This document shows, piece after piece, positions 9,873 to 18,595 of a stretch of 64,000 nucleotides of DNA. The DNA comes from Streptococcus parasuis (GTDB taxonomy: Bacteria; Bacillota; Bacilli; Lactobacillales; Streptococcaceae), in NCBI RefSeq assembly GCF_021654455.1, contig NZ_AP024276.1, positions 930,001-994,000 on the forward strand, in the 5' to 3' direction. Numbering within the stretch: position 1 is the stretch's first letter; every line of letters begins with the position of its first letter. The position numbers and the translations under genes are program-made. The notes under the pieces were generated by a model. That model was not told where the DNA came from. It worked only from the letters and a program-made list of their open reading frames with translations, and made no database searches.

Positions 9873-9887
9873 AATCATGGCTTTTCT
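9854..9887 (+). terminator. hairpin between tnpB and tnpC
   Basis: AAGTCGTGATTTC (9854-9866) pairs with GAAATCATGGCTT (9871-9883; two G-T pairs), followed by TTCTTT. It overlaps the tnpB stop and could lower tnpC expression. A TATAAT at 9895-9900 just after it could restart transcription for tnpC. Confidence 0.5.
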
Positions 9888-9923
9888 TTGTGTATAATGA
9901 GATAAAAAGAAGGAGGTAAGTGC

Positions 9924-11436
9924 ATGGAGTCACAAGATAAAGTGATTGAAAGTCTAACAAAAACCATTGAAATCATGACCAACGAATTGACCCTCCTTCG
10001 TGAACAGGTTGAGTATCTGAGACAGAAACTCTACGGAAAATCATCAGAGAAGGTTGTGTATCAACCCGGTCAGCTGAGCTTGTTTGGGGAGGAAAGCCTC
10101 CCTGAAGAAGAAGCTGACTTACCCAGTTGAAACAGAAACAATTACCTATAAACGTAAGAAAGCTAAGGGAGTTCGTCAGGCTATTTTTAGTCAGTTCACT
10201 CCAGAGATTATTCATCATGAATTGCAGGGCGAAGACTGCACTTGTCCAGACTGTCATGGACAGTTGAAAGAGATTGGTTCTACTGTTCAACGGCAAGAGT
10301 TGGTCTTCATTCCCGCACAATTAAAGCGGATTGACCATGTTCAACACGCATACAAGTGTCAGGCTTGTAGTCAGAAGAATCTGAGCGATAAGATTATCAA
10401 GGCTCCAGTTCCTAAGGCACCTTTGGCACACAGCTTGGGTTCAGCTTCTATCATCGCCCATACTATTCATCAGAAGTTCAATCTTAAGGTGCCCAATTAC
10501 CGCCAGGAAGAGGACTGGCATAAGCTTGGTCTGCCAATCAGTCGGAAGGAAATAGCCAACTGGCACATCAAGTCTAGTCAGTATTATTTCGAACCGATTT
10601 ATGACCTGTTGCACGAGAAATTGTTGGAGCAGCCTATTCTCCATGCGGATGAGACCTCCTACAAGGTCTTAGAAAATGATAGCCAGTTAACCTTCTACTG
10701 GACCTTCTTGTCTGGGAAACATGAGAAAAAGGGCATCACCCTCTATCATCATGACAAACGACGGAGCAGCTTAGTTGTGGAGAAATTTCTTGGAAATTAT
10801 GCGGGCTACGTTCATTGTGACATGTGGAGTGCTTATCGTCAGTTAGACAAGGCACAGCTGGTTGGCTGTTGGGCTCATGTTAGACGAAAGTTCTTTGAAG
10901 CGACTCCTAAGAAGACAAACAAGACTTCTTTAGGAGCCAAGGGTTTAGCCTACTGCGACCGCCTGTTTGCCTTAGAGAATGACTGGGCAGACTTGTCTAC
11001 TGAGGAACGGCTACATAAACGTCAGACAGAGTTGGCTCCTTTGATGGACGAATTCTTTGACTGGTGTCGCAATCAGGCCGTTTTGCCAGGCTCCAAATTG
11101 GGCACTGCAATAGAATATAGCCTCAACTACGAAACCACTTTCCGAACCGTTCTCTCGGACGGTGACTTAGTCCTGTCTAACAATATGGCTGAGAGAGCAA
11201 TGAAGACCTTAGTGATGGGCAGAAAAAATTGGCTTTTTTCTCAGAGCTTTGAGGGAGCCAAGTCGACAGCTGTCATTCTGAGTCTTTTGGAAACTGCTAA
11301 ACGACACGGCCTTGATGCAGAAAAATATATGAACTATCTTCTAGAACACTTACCTAACGAGGAGACGCTCGCAAAAAAAGAGGTGCTAGAGGCTTATTTG
11401 CCATGGAAGGAAAAAATTAAAAGAGCTTGTAAATAG
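9924..11436 (+). pseudogene. tnpC: IS66 transposase TnpC, frameshifted
   Basis: The start is good (GAAGGAGG before ATG 9924). The N-terminal part (MESQDKVIESLTKTIE..., leucine-zipper-like region, YGKSSEKV) stops at TGA 10128-10130. The rest is read one frame further on, from about 10126 to 11436: zinc-finger-like CTCPDC, DDE domain with HADETSYKV, CDMWSAYRQL, GCWAHVRRKF, and the C-terminal NNMAERAMKTLVMGRKNWLF. Dropping one base within CCCA at 10122-10125 joins ADLP to VETETITYKRKK, so a one-base insertion is likely. A +1 ribosomal shift on CCC-A just before the stop is the alternative. Probably inactive in cis. Confidence 0.88.
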
Positions 11437-11477
11437 AAAAAAAGCTCCAGGGTCAACATGACTTTGGAGCTTTTTTC
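11437..11477 (+). terminator. terminator at the end of IS66 tnpC
   Basis: AAAAAAAGCTCCA pairs with TTTGGAGCTTTTTT across a 13-base loop (about 11437-11449 with 11463-11476). The U-rich arm gives a strong terminator on the plus strand and also works leftwards. Confidence 0.8.
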
Positions 11478-11600
11478 AATATACTTTGTTATTAGGCGCT
11501 TACGAATATCTATTAGAATGATTAATATGGAATAAATTTAGTGTCAGCGAATCGGCCCTCGATTCCTGAGCCTAGAATTTGAAATTGAAGAACTAATCGC

Positions 11601-11630
11601 AAAAAAGAGAGAACGAATTTCGTCCTCTCT
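11601..11630 (-). terminator. terminator of the phosphoglycerol transferase gene
   Basis: On the minus strand AGAGAGGACG pairs with CGTTCTCTCT around AAATT, followed by six T. It ends the leftward transcript before the IS66 element. Confidence 0.8.
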
Positions 11631-11680
11631 AGGTGTTAGATTTTCATCAACCCATTACAGTTTATAAAGATTCGGTTTTA

Positions 11681-14245
11681 TCATTCAAATAAGTCCTCTA
11701 AAGGTCGTTTATCAACGGCACTGTTGTATTCGAGCTGTAAATATGTTTGGTAGAGCGGTAGGGTTGATAAGTCCTCAATTTGTTGGTCATTACCATCTAA
11801 ATTACCCCAGCTAGTAATGATAGGTAGCTCGAGTTGCATATCACTCATAAACTGCTGATAAGGTGATCTAGGAAGTGCGTACTCGGATTCGGAAAGTATA
11901 TTCATTAAATATGGAACGAGATAGTTTGGGCTAATCGTTATAGCTTCCCGTTCATTGATATCAAAATTCGCCCAAATCACAAACGGAGTAGAATATTTTG
12001 AGGCTGGGTCACTTTCATCCATAAACTGTGAATAAAATTCTTGACTTAAACTTGGTTGGTGATCACCGTACATAACGATGACAGTTGGTTCTTTATAAGA
12101 ACTGAAATAAGTAATTAAATCTGCAAAAGCTTCATCTGTTTTCTTCAGACTTGTCAGGAATTCTGTTTCAGCTAAGTATTCGGATGTTGAACCATTAATG
12201 TTAACTTCACGAGGATAAATAGCTTCAGTACTTGGATATCCACCATGTCCTTGCATGGTAACTACGAAGCTAAATAGTGGATTATCTCCTTTTTGTTCAT
12301 AGAGTTCTTTTATTCCGTTGAAAAGAAATTGATCAGATGGCCAGCCCCTATCAATTGTCAGTGGTGCGAGTTCACTAATTGCAGGTTCTGAATCTAAAAA
12401 ATAGGATTTCGTAAACCCTAGTAAAGGATATACTTTTTGTCGATTGTAATTATTTCCAGATTGAGGATGAAGTGCCACAGTGTCATAATTTTTATCCTTT
12501 AAATAAGATGCAAAACTTGGCCGTTCTTGAGTAATAATCTGTTGGTAAGGGAATAGATTTGAAGACAAAAAACTGATAGCGTTGCTTGTTAGAACTTCGT
12601 ATTCTGTATTTGCTGTACCACCACCGTAAACCGAGACGTTCAGCGTTCCATGTACAGTGTTATCTGATAAAGCATGTTGATTTAATAATGGATCCGGTGA
12701 GATACTTAAGTTTTGTAAAGTTGAAAAATCACTCTGAGATTCATTTTGAATAAATATAATATTTGGTTTGGATGTGCTTGTAATAGTATCTGTATCTGAG
12801 GAGTATGTCTCAAGTAGTTTCTCAAGATTTGATGTCGAGTATCCCTCTGGTTTTGATATTTTACTATCTTCGTAGAACGATACAAGCGAGAGTGGAAGTC
12901 CATATTGACCGTAGGTAATGTACATTCGCCAGTAATTTAATGAAATATTTGCATTAGAAACTACTGTTTGATTAATCAAAGGAAATACTGTTATTAAAGT
13001 TACGAAACTTAGTAAAATCCTACTTAAACGATATAACCATTTAAAATCATGTCTAGAATAAAAAGTTTGTGATGGTAATAGTCTTGGTAAAGATAATTTA
13101 GGAATGAAAAGAAAGCACGTAAACAAAATATAAGAGAATACTATGCTTTGTAACATCCTATTATTGATATTGACTGTTACACTTGAAGCTACGTTTAAAC
13201 CATCTGTAATTTGAAAGAAATTATAAAACAGTATTGGTGCCCCTCTGTTGTCAATCAATATTTGATTGCTTAATCCAATAATAATTGAAGCAGAAAGAAT
13301 TATGAGGCTTGCTAATCGTAGGGAAGTTGCTAATGCTACAATTAGATAAATTATTCCAATAATGATTAGATTGTTCCAAAGACTGTTTGGGGAAAGAGTA
13401 GAGAATTGTGAGTAGCTATTTTCAATAATAAATAATGAAAAAATGGGAACTAGAAGATAAATCACTGATAGGCTAATCGTTTTGAAGGCTTTAGAGATAT
13501 GACCTCGGAGTTGTTTGTATCCTAAAAGACCAAAAAATATCAGGAAAGTTAGTGCAACTAATAGCTGTTGAGTTTCCATTTTATTAAAGTTCGAATTAAA
13601 TAGCACTAATTCATTGCGATATAATCGTGGAAATGTAAAAGTAGTGAATATATATTGAACGATTAATAATATTGTTAAGATACGGATATCTCTTCTTTTG
13701 ATTCTCCATGTTGCTCCATTTAAGATAAAGCATGTTAGACCTAAAGCAAGGACTATTAAGTGGAGGTACCAAAATTGATTATCTTTAGTTATCCGTAAAG
13801 TATAGGGAAGCTCAATAAAGGCTAAATTTTTATATTTATCTCCAGTTGATGTGTCAATGGATTCAACCAATTGTCCACCGACTTTAATTTTTACAATAGT
13901 CGGATTTTCACTAACAAAGTACTCAAAGGATATGGTTTTTACAGAAGAAGATTTAATTACGAGTGAATTATCTTCACTTAGAGAAGAAAAATTAGGAATT
14001 AACTCAGCATCATTGAATCCCCATTGGTTTTTGATAATTTCTGATGATTGAACATAGCGTCCATTAATTTGGATGCTGTCTATTACTTGGTTTGGTTGTT
14101 CTGCTATTATTTCTACAGTCCCATCATTTTTTGTGGAACCCAATTCGTTTTGAATTAGATGTGCATACAGGAAAAAACTTCCGAGCAATCCTATGGAGAT
14201 TAGTGTGTGAATAAGCTGCTTGATTAATTTCATATTTACTAACAA
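11681..14245 (-). CDS. GacH-like membrane phosphoglycerol transferase (alkaline phosphatase superfamily)
   Basis: 854 residues. TM1 (about 10-30), an extracytoplasmic domain (about 35-155), about eight further TM helices (157-430) and a C-terminal sulfatase-fold domain outside the cell. Catalytic features: KPNIIFIQNES, the probable nucleophile Thr in YGGGTANTEYEVL (residue 544), the substrate-binding stretch ALHPQSGNNYNRQKVY and the metal ligands VMYGDHQPSL. Length and layout resemble GacH, which adds glycerol phosphate to the group A carbohydrate, more than the shorter LtaS. Start: TTG 14245 or ATG 14233, neither with a strong ribosome-binding site. It is divergent from the rhamnan genes and probably modifies their product. 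Confidence 0.85.
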   Translation of the reverse strand: MLVNMKLIKQLIHTLISIGLLGSFFLYAHLIQNELGSTKNDGTVEIIAEQPNQVIDSIQINGRYVQSSEIIKNQWGFNDAELIPNFSSLSEDNSLVIKSSSVKTISFEYFVSENPTIVKIKVGGQLVESIDTSTGDKYKNLAFIELPYTLRITKDNQFWYLHLIVLALGLTCFILNGATWRIKRRDIRILTILLIVQYIFTTFTFPRLYRNELVLFNSNFNKMETQQLLVALTFLIFFGLLGYKQLRGHISKAFKTISLSVIYLLVPIFSLFIIENSYSQFSTLSPNSLWNNLIIIGIIYLIVALATSLRLASLIILSASIIIGLSNQILIDNRGAPILFYNFFQITDGLNVASSVTVNINNRMLQSIVFSYILFTCFLFIPKLSLPRLLPSQTFYSRHDFKWLYRLSRILLSFVTLITVFPLINQTVVSNANISLNYWRMYITYGQYGLPLSLVSFYEDSKISKPEGYSTSNLEKLLETYSSDTDTITSTSKPNIIFIQNESQSDFSTLQNLSISPDPLLNQHALSDNTVHGTLNVSVYGGGTANTEYEVLTSNAISFLSSNLFPYQQIITQERPSFASYLKDKNYDTVALHPQSGNNYNRQKVYPLLGFTKSYFLDSEPAISELAPLTIDRGWPSDQFLFNGIKELYEQKGDNPLFSFVVTMQGHGGYPSTEAIYPREVNINGSTSEYLAETEFLTSLKKTDEAFADLITYFSSYKEPTVIVMYGDHQPSLSQEFYSQFMDESDPASKYSTPFVIWANFDINEREAITISPNYLVPYLMNILSESEYALPRSPYQQFMSDMQLELPIITSWGNLDGNDQQIEDLSTLPLYQTYLQLEYNSAVDKRPLEDLFE

Positions 14246-14282
14246 TTCTAAGTTTTATATTTTTATGTGAAAGCCAGTACAC

Positions 14283-14311
14283 ATTATAACAAATTTTTCT
14301 AATTTACTCAA
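14283..14311 (-). promoter_or_regulatory. promoter of the phosphoglycerol transferase gene
   Basis: On the minus strand, -35 TTGAGT (14306-14311), a 17-bp spacer and -10 TATAAT (14283-14288). The leader is about 30 nt. Confidence 0.65.
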
Positions 14312-14416
14312 AATTTGTTTTTTAAATTTAAAAGTTGAATAAGGAAAAAATAAGCATGTGTGTGAAGCCTAAATGATACTGAAACTATGGATATGAAACC
14401 AAAACTACTGATAGAA

Positions 14417-14446
14417 TTAGGAAATTATTTCAAAAAATGGTATAAT
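14417..14446 (+). promoter_or_regulatory. promoter of the rhamnan operon
   Basis: Extended -10 TG-G-TATAAT with TATAAT at 14441-14446; a weak -35 TTAGGA at 14417-14422 gives an 18-bp spacer. It is 32 bases before the first rhamnosyltransferase gene. Confidence 0.65.
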
Positions 14447-14477
14447 GAAAAGAACTGCTATTTGATGGAGAGGATTC

Positions 14478-15626
14478 ATGAAACACGTTTTTATTATCGG
14501 TAGTCGTGGACTGCCTGCAAAATATGGTGGCTTTGAGACCTTTGTCCAACAATTGGTCAGCCATCAGGAATCTGAAGAGATTCATTACCATGTAGCGTGC
14601 TTGTCTGATACAAGTCATCATCAACATTCCACCTATCTGGGGGCAGATTGCTTTACCATTAATCCGCCAAAACTTGGACCGGCTCGTGTGATTGCTTATG
14701 ATATGCTGGCAATTAGATATGCCCTTAAAATCATTAAGGAACAGCAGATAGAGCGACCGATTTTCTATATCTTGGGAAATACCATAGGTGGCTTCATAGT
14801 ACCTTTTGCAAAAATGATTCACTCTGTTGGAGGTACCTTGTTTGTAAATCCAGATGGTTTGGAGTGGAAACGAGCAAAATGGGCTAAGCCAGTTCAATGG
14901 TATCTAAAATTTTCTGAGAAAATGATGGTTCGTTATGCGGATTTGATTGTCGCTGATAATGAAGGTATCGAGGATTACTTGCAGTCTGAATACTCAGCTA
15001 CAAATACAACTTTTATAGCATATGGTACAGATTTAACACCGACAACTCTGACGAACGAATCAGAAAAGGTTCGTCACTATTTTGAAAAATGGAAAATAAA
15101 AGAGAAAGAATATTACCTGATAGTTGGTCGCTTTGTTCCAGAAAATAATTATGTAACAGCTATCAAGGAATTTATGGCCAGCAAGACAAAACGTGATTTG
15201 GTCATCGTTGCCAATCATGAAGGCTCTGCTTATTTCCAACAGCTCAAAGAAGAGACAGATTTTGCATCTGATCCACGTATTAAATTTGTTGGAACAGTGT
15301 ACGATCAAGAACTACTAAAGTATCTTCGACAGGAGTGTCGTGCCTATATCCATGGTCATGAAGTTGGTGGAACAAATCCTGGTCTACTCGAGGCCTTGGC
15401 ACAAACCAATGAAAATTTGGTTTTAGGTGTTGATTTTAATAAAAAAGTTGCCCTGCAAGGTGCTCGTTATTGGAGCAAAGATGGAGGAAATTTGGCTCAT
15501 TTGATTGATCAAATTGATGGACAAGCAGAATCCATTGAGCTTGGAAAAGCTGCAAAAAAACACATGCAAGAAGCCTATACATGGGAAAAAATTGCACGTG
15601 AGTACGAGGAATTATTTTTACGATGA
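14478..15626 (+). CDS. rgpA: rhamnosyltransferase RgpA/GacB type (DUF1972 plus GT4)
   Basis: 382 residues. The N-terminus, MKHVFIIGSRGLPAKYGGFETFV, is the DUF1972 motif of the RgpA/GacB/Cps2T rhamnosyltransferases, which add the first beta-1,4-linked rhamnose to lipid-linked GlcNAc on the cytosolic side. The C-terminal GT4 domain shows YLIVGRFVPENN, FVGTVYDQELL and HGHEVGGTNPGLLEALA, which holds the E-x7-E-like nucleotide-sugar site. GGAGAGG lies 7 bases before the ATG. First gene of the operon; its stop overlaps the next start (ATGA). Confidence 0.92.
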   Translation: MKHVFIIGSRGLPAKYGGFETFVQQLVSHQESEEIHYHVACLSDTSHHQHSTYLGADCFTINPPKLGPARVIAYDMLAIRYALKIIKEQQIERPIFYILGNTIGGFIVPFAKMIHSVGGTLFVNPDGLEWKRAKWAKPVQWYLKFSEKMMVRYADLIVADNEGIEDYLQSEYSATNTTFIAYGTDLTPTTLTNESEKVRHYFEKWKIKEKEYYLIVGRFVPENNYVTAIKEFMASKTKRDLVIVANHEGSAYFQQLKEETDFASDPRIKFVGTVYDQELLKYLRQECRAYIHGHEVGGTNPGLLEALAQTNENLVLGVDFNKKVALQGARYWSKDGGNLAHLIDQIDGQAESIELGKAAKKHMQEAYTWEKIAREYEELFLR

Positions 15627-16552
15627 AAGTCAATATTTTGATGTCGACCTATAATGGTCAACAGTTCTTGTCTGAGCAAATTCGCTCGATCAAAGAACAG
15701 TCATACACAGACTGGACTCTCTTCATCCGTGATGATGGTTCCAGTGACAATACAAAAGAAATCCTTAAGGATTTTGAGCGTCAAGATAGTCGAATTCATA
15801 TTATTGATAGTGATAAGAGTGACAATCTTGGAGTTATAAAAAGTTTTCACAAATTAGTGAACCATGATAGGGCTGACTTTTATTTTTTTAGTGATCAGGA
15901 TGATGTTTGGTTGCCAAATAAATTGGAACTTAGTCTAAAGGAAGCTCAAAACTATCCAGCTGATCTTCCCTTAATGGTTTATATGGATTTGAAAGTCGTC
16001 AATCAAGATTTAGAGATTATGACTGAAAGCATGGTTAAATCTCAATCTCATCATGCTAATACTGAATTGGTTCAAGAGTTGACCGAAAACACGGTAACAG
16101 GTGGGGTTGCCATGATCAATCATACTCTCGCTGAAATGTGGCAAGAGACGGATGATATACTCATGCACGATTGGTACTTAGCCTTACTTGCCTCAGCTTT
16201 TGGAAATTTGGTGTTTATTGATCAACCAGGGGAACTTTACCGCCAGCATTCTGATAATGTTTTAGGGGCTCGAACACTCTCAAAACGCTTTAAAAAATGG
16301 GTTCGTCCTCACATTTTATTTGCGGTTTATTGGGATTTGATTAAAAATAGTCAAATACAAGCCCGTCATTTACTACAAATGCCTCTATCTCAGTCAAATA
16401 GAGAGTTAATTGAAGCATTTGTAACCATTATGGATAAACCAATGCTTGAACGATTCAGGATTTTGAGAAAATATGGATTGAGAAAAAACAAAGCCTTCCA
16501 TACATTAGTATTCACAACACTGATTGTGACAAAATTTGCATATAAGGAATAG
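15623..16552 (+). CDS. rgpB: rhamnosyltransferase RgpB/GacC type (GT2)
   Basis: 309 residues, GT-A fold. MKVNILMSTYNGQQFLSEQI, FIRDDGSSDNTKEIL (nucleotide-binding Asp) and YFFSDQDDVWLP (metal-binding DxD-type motif) match RgpB/GacC, which transfer alpha-1,3-rhamnose in the early steps of rhamnan assembly. HDWYLALLASAFG and GELYRQHSDNVLG follow as in that family. Cytosolic or membrane-peripheral. Overlaps rgpA by 4 bp, so the two are translationally coupled. Confidence 0.93.
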   Translation: MKVNILMSTYNGQQFLSEQIRSIKEQSYTDWTLFIRDDGSSDNTKEILKDFERQDSRIHIIDSDKSDNLGVIKSFHKLVNHDRADFYFFSDQDDVWLPNKLELSLKEAQNYPADLPLMVYMDLKVVNQDLEIMTESMVKSQSHHANTELVQELTENTVTGGVAMINHTLAEMWQETDDILMHDWYLALLASAFGNLVFIDQPGELYRQHSDNVLGARTLSKRFKKWVRPHILFAVYWDLIKNSQIQARHLLQMPLSQSNRELIEAFVTIMDKPMLERFRILRKYGLRKNKAFHTLVFTTLIVTKFAYKE

Positions 16553-16554
16553 TT

Positions 16555-17361
16555 ATGAATTTATTAAATAAAGAAAATCAAATACTCTTGAGAGAGATGA
16601 TTAAAACAGATTTTAAATTACGTTACCAAGGTTCTCTCATTGGGCATCTTTGGTCGATTTTGAAGCCATTATTACTTTTTACAATTATGTATTTAGTATT
16701 TGTCCGCTTTTTGCGTTTTGATGACGGAACTCCTCATTATGCAGTAGGGTTATTATTAGGTATGGTAACCTGGAACTTTTTTACAGAAGCAACTAATATG
16801 GGGATGATGTCAATTGTTTCACGCGGAGATCTATTGCGGAAGTTGAACTTTTCGAAAGAAATTATTGTTTTTTCATCAGTAGCGGGAGCAGCTATTAACT
16901 ACGCCATTAACTTAATGGTTGTGTTTGTATTTGCTGCTATTAACGGGGTTCCCTTTACTTGGTCCGTTTTAATTATAATCCCTTTGTTTTTTGAATTGGC
17001 ATTACTAGCAACAGGTATAGCTTTCATTTTATCTTCATTATTTGTAAAATTTCGAGATATTGGTCCAATTTGGGAAGTGTTTTTACAAGCTGGAATGTAT
17101 GCAACACCAATTATTTATTCATTAACGTTCATTTTACAGCGAGGACAAGTAACATTTGCTAAGTTGATGATGTTGAATCCTGTTGCACAAATTATTCAAG
17201 ACTTGAGACATTTTATCGTTTATTCAGGGAATACTACAGTTAGTGAATTGATAGAAAATCCTTATATTGTGGCAATTCCGTACATTCTTCCAGTCGTTAT
17301 TTACCTATTGGGTATAACTGTGTTTAGAAAAAATGCTAAAAAGTTTGCGGAGATTTTGTAA
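16555..17361 (+). CDS. rgpC: polysaccharide ABC exporter, permease
   Basis: 268 residues, ABC-2 type permease with six predicted TM helices. LLREMIKTDFKLRYQGSLIGHLWSILKPL is the usual N-terminal amphipathic start of the RgpC/TagG/Wzm family. With the ATPase that follows it exports lipid-linked rhamnan. AAGGAATAGTT lies before the ATG, 2 bases after rgpB; its end overlaps the ATPase start (TAATG). Confidence 0.94.
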   Translation: MNLLNKENQILLREMIKTDFKLRYQGSLIGHLWSILKPLLLFTIMYLVFVRFLRFDDGTPHYAVGLLLGMVTWNFFTEATNMGMMSIVSRGDLLRKLNFSKEIIVFSSVAGAAINYAINLMVVFVFAAINGVPFTWSVLIIIPLFFELALLATGIAFILSSLFVKFRDIGPIWEVFLQAGMYATPIIYSLTFILQRGQVTFAKLMMLNPVAQIIQDLRHFIVYSGNTTVSELIENPYIVAIPYILPVVIYLLGITVFRKNAKKFAEIL

Positions 17362-18575
17362 TGGTAAAAAATAAGAATATTGCTGTAAAAGTAGAACATG
17401 TTAGCAAGAGTTTTAAACTTCCAACGGAGAGTAGTCAGAGTTTAAGAACTACATTAGTTAATCTATTTAAAGGAATTAAAGGCTACGTGGAGTATAATGT
17501 TTTGCAGGATATCAGTTTCGAAGTTGAAAAAGGGGACTTTTTTGGAATTGTTGGTCGCAATGGATCTGGTAAGTCAACACTGTTAAAAATTTTATCTCAA
17601 ATATATGTTCCTGAAAGAGGAACTGTAGCTGTGGATGGTAAATTAGTTTCTTTTATTGAACTTGGTGTTGGTTTTAATCCTGAGCTAACTGGTAAGGAAA
17701 ATGTATACCTAAATGGTGCGATGTTAGGATTCACTGCAGAAGAAATTGATGCAATGTATGATGATATTGTTGAATTTGCGGAATTAAGTGAATTTATGAA
17801 TCAAAAGCTGAAAAATTATTCTAGTGGAATGCAGGTACGTTTAGCCTTTTCAGTTGCCATTAAAGCGCAGGGAGATATTCTGATACTTGACGAGGTTCTC
17901 GCAGTGGGCGATGAGGCCTTTCAGCGTAAATGTAATGATTATTTCCTAGAGCGTAAAAAAAGTGGAAAAACGACCATTCTTGTCACCCATGATATGGGAG
18001 CTGTGAAAAAGTATTGTAATAAAGCTCTTCTAATAGAGAAAGGATACGTCAAGGCATTAGGAGAACCTGATGATGTAGCTAATCAATACAGTTTTGATAA
18101 TGTGCTTGCCTCAATAAGCGAAGTTACAGAAAACGAAGAACCACTGCATCAGAGTGATATTGTAAAAGATTTGCAGATTAACCTAGTCTCAAAAAATCAA
18201 ATTGAACCTGATGAATCAATTGAAATCGAGTTTAAATATACGGTTTTAGAAGATATTGAAACACATATTGCATTTACATTTTTAGATTTAGAACGTCATT
18301 TTGATGTATATAACGACAATTCTATGGATTTAAAAACATTTGGCAAAGGTGAGAAGTTTATCCGAGTGAAATGTAAGCTACCTTCAATTAATCAGGCTAA
18401 ATTAAAAATGGCGGTGTCAGTACGAAATAGTAATAAGCAGCCGTTATTATTTGCAAAGACTTCTGACACACCAGCTATTTTTATTAGTAGGAAGTTTAGC
18501 ACTGATAATATTGCAGAGGAAGACGCAGCAACCGGGTTTATTCAGAGAAATAGCCAATGGGAGCTGCTAGATTAA
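17361..18575 (+). CDS. rgpD: polysaccharide ABC exporter, ATPase
   Basis: 404 residues. N-terminal ATPase domain: Walker A GRNGSGKST (about residue 70), signature YSSGMQVRLAFSVAI, Walker B ILILDEVLAVGD and switch His in LVTHD. The region after about residue 245 is a beta-rich extension like the Wzt C-terminal domain, which in that family can recognise the finished glycan (known for Wzt; inferred here). The pairing with rgpC is translationally coupled. Confidence 0.94.
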   Translation: MVKNKNIAVKVEHVSKSFKLPTESSQSLRTTLVNLFKGIKGYVEYNVLQDISFEVEKGDFFGIVGRNGSGKSTLLKILSQIYVPERGTVAVDGKLVSFIELGVGFNPELTGKENVYLNGAMLGFTAEEIDAMYDDIVEFAELSEFMNQKLKNYSSGMQVRLAFSVAIKAQGDILILDEVLAVGDEAFQRKCNDYFLERKKSGKTTILVTHDMGAVKKYCNKALLIEKGYVKALGEPDDVANQYSFDNVLASISEVTENEEPLHQSDIVKDLQINLVSKNQIEPDESIEIEFKYTVLEDIETHIAFTFLDLERHFDVYNDNSMDLKTFGKGEKFIRVKCKLPSINQAKLKMAVSVRNSNKQPLLFAKTSDTPAIFISRKFSTDNIAEEDAATGFIQRNSQWELLD

Positions 18576-18595
18576 TAAAATATAACGGAGGCAGA

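Larger units (their letters stand above)
9276..11503 (+). mobile_element. IS66-family insertion sequence, 2228 bp, 8-bp target duplication
   Basis: Inverted ends are GTAAGCGCCCCATAACAAGG at 9276 and its imperfect complement ending CGCTTAC at 11503 (GTAAGCGCC-ATAACAA-GTA shared). Both ends are flanked by the same 8 bp, GAATATCT (9268-9275 and 11504-11511), the duplication size known for IS66. It carries tnpA, tnpB and tnpC in the usual order. It inserted between the autolysin terminator and the terminator of the leftward phosphoglycerol transferase, so it breaks no gene. The intact duplication suggests a recent insertion. Confidence 0.95.
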
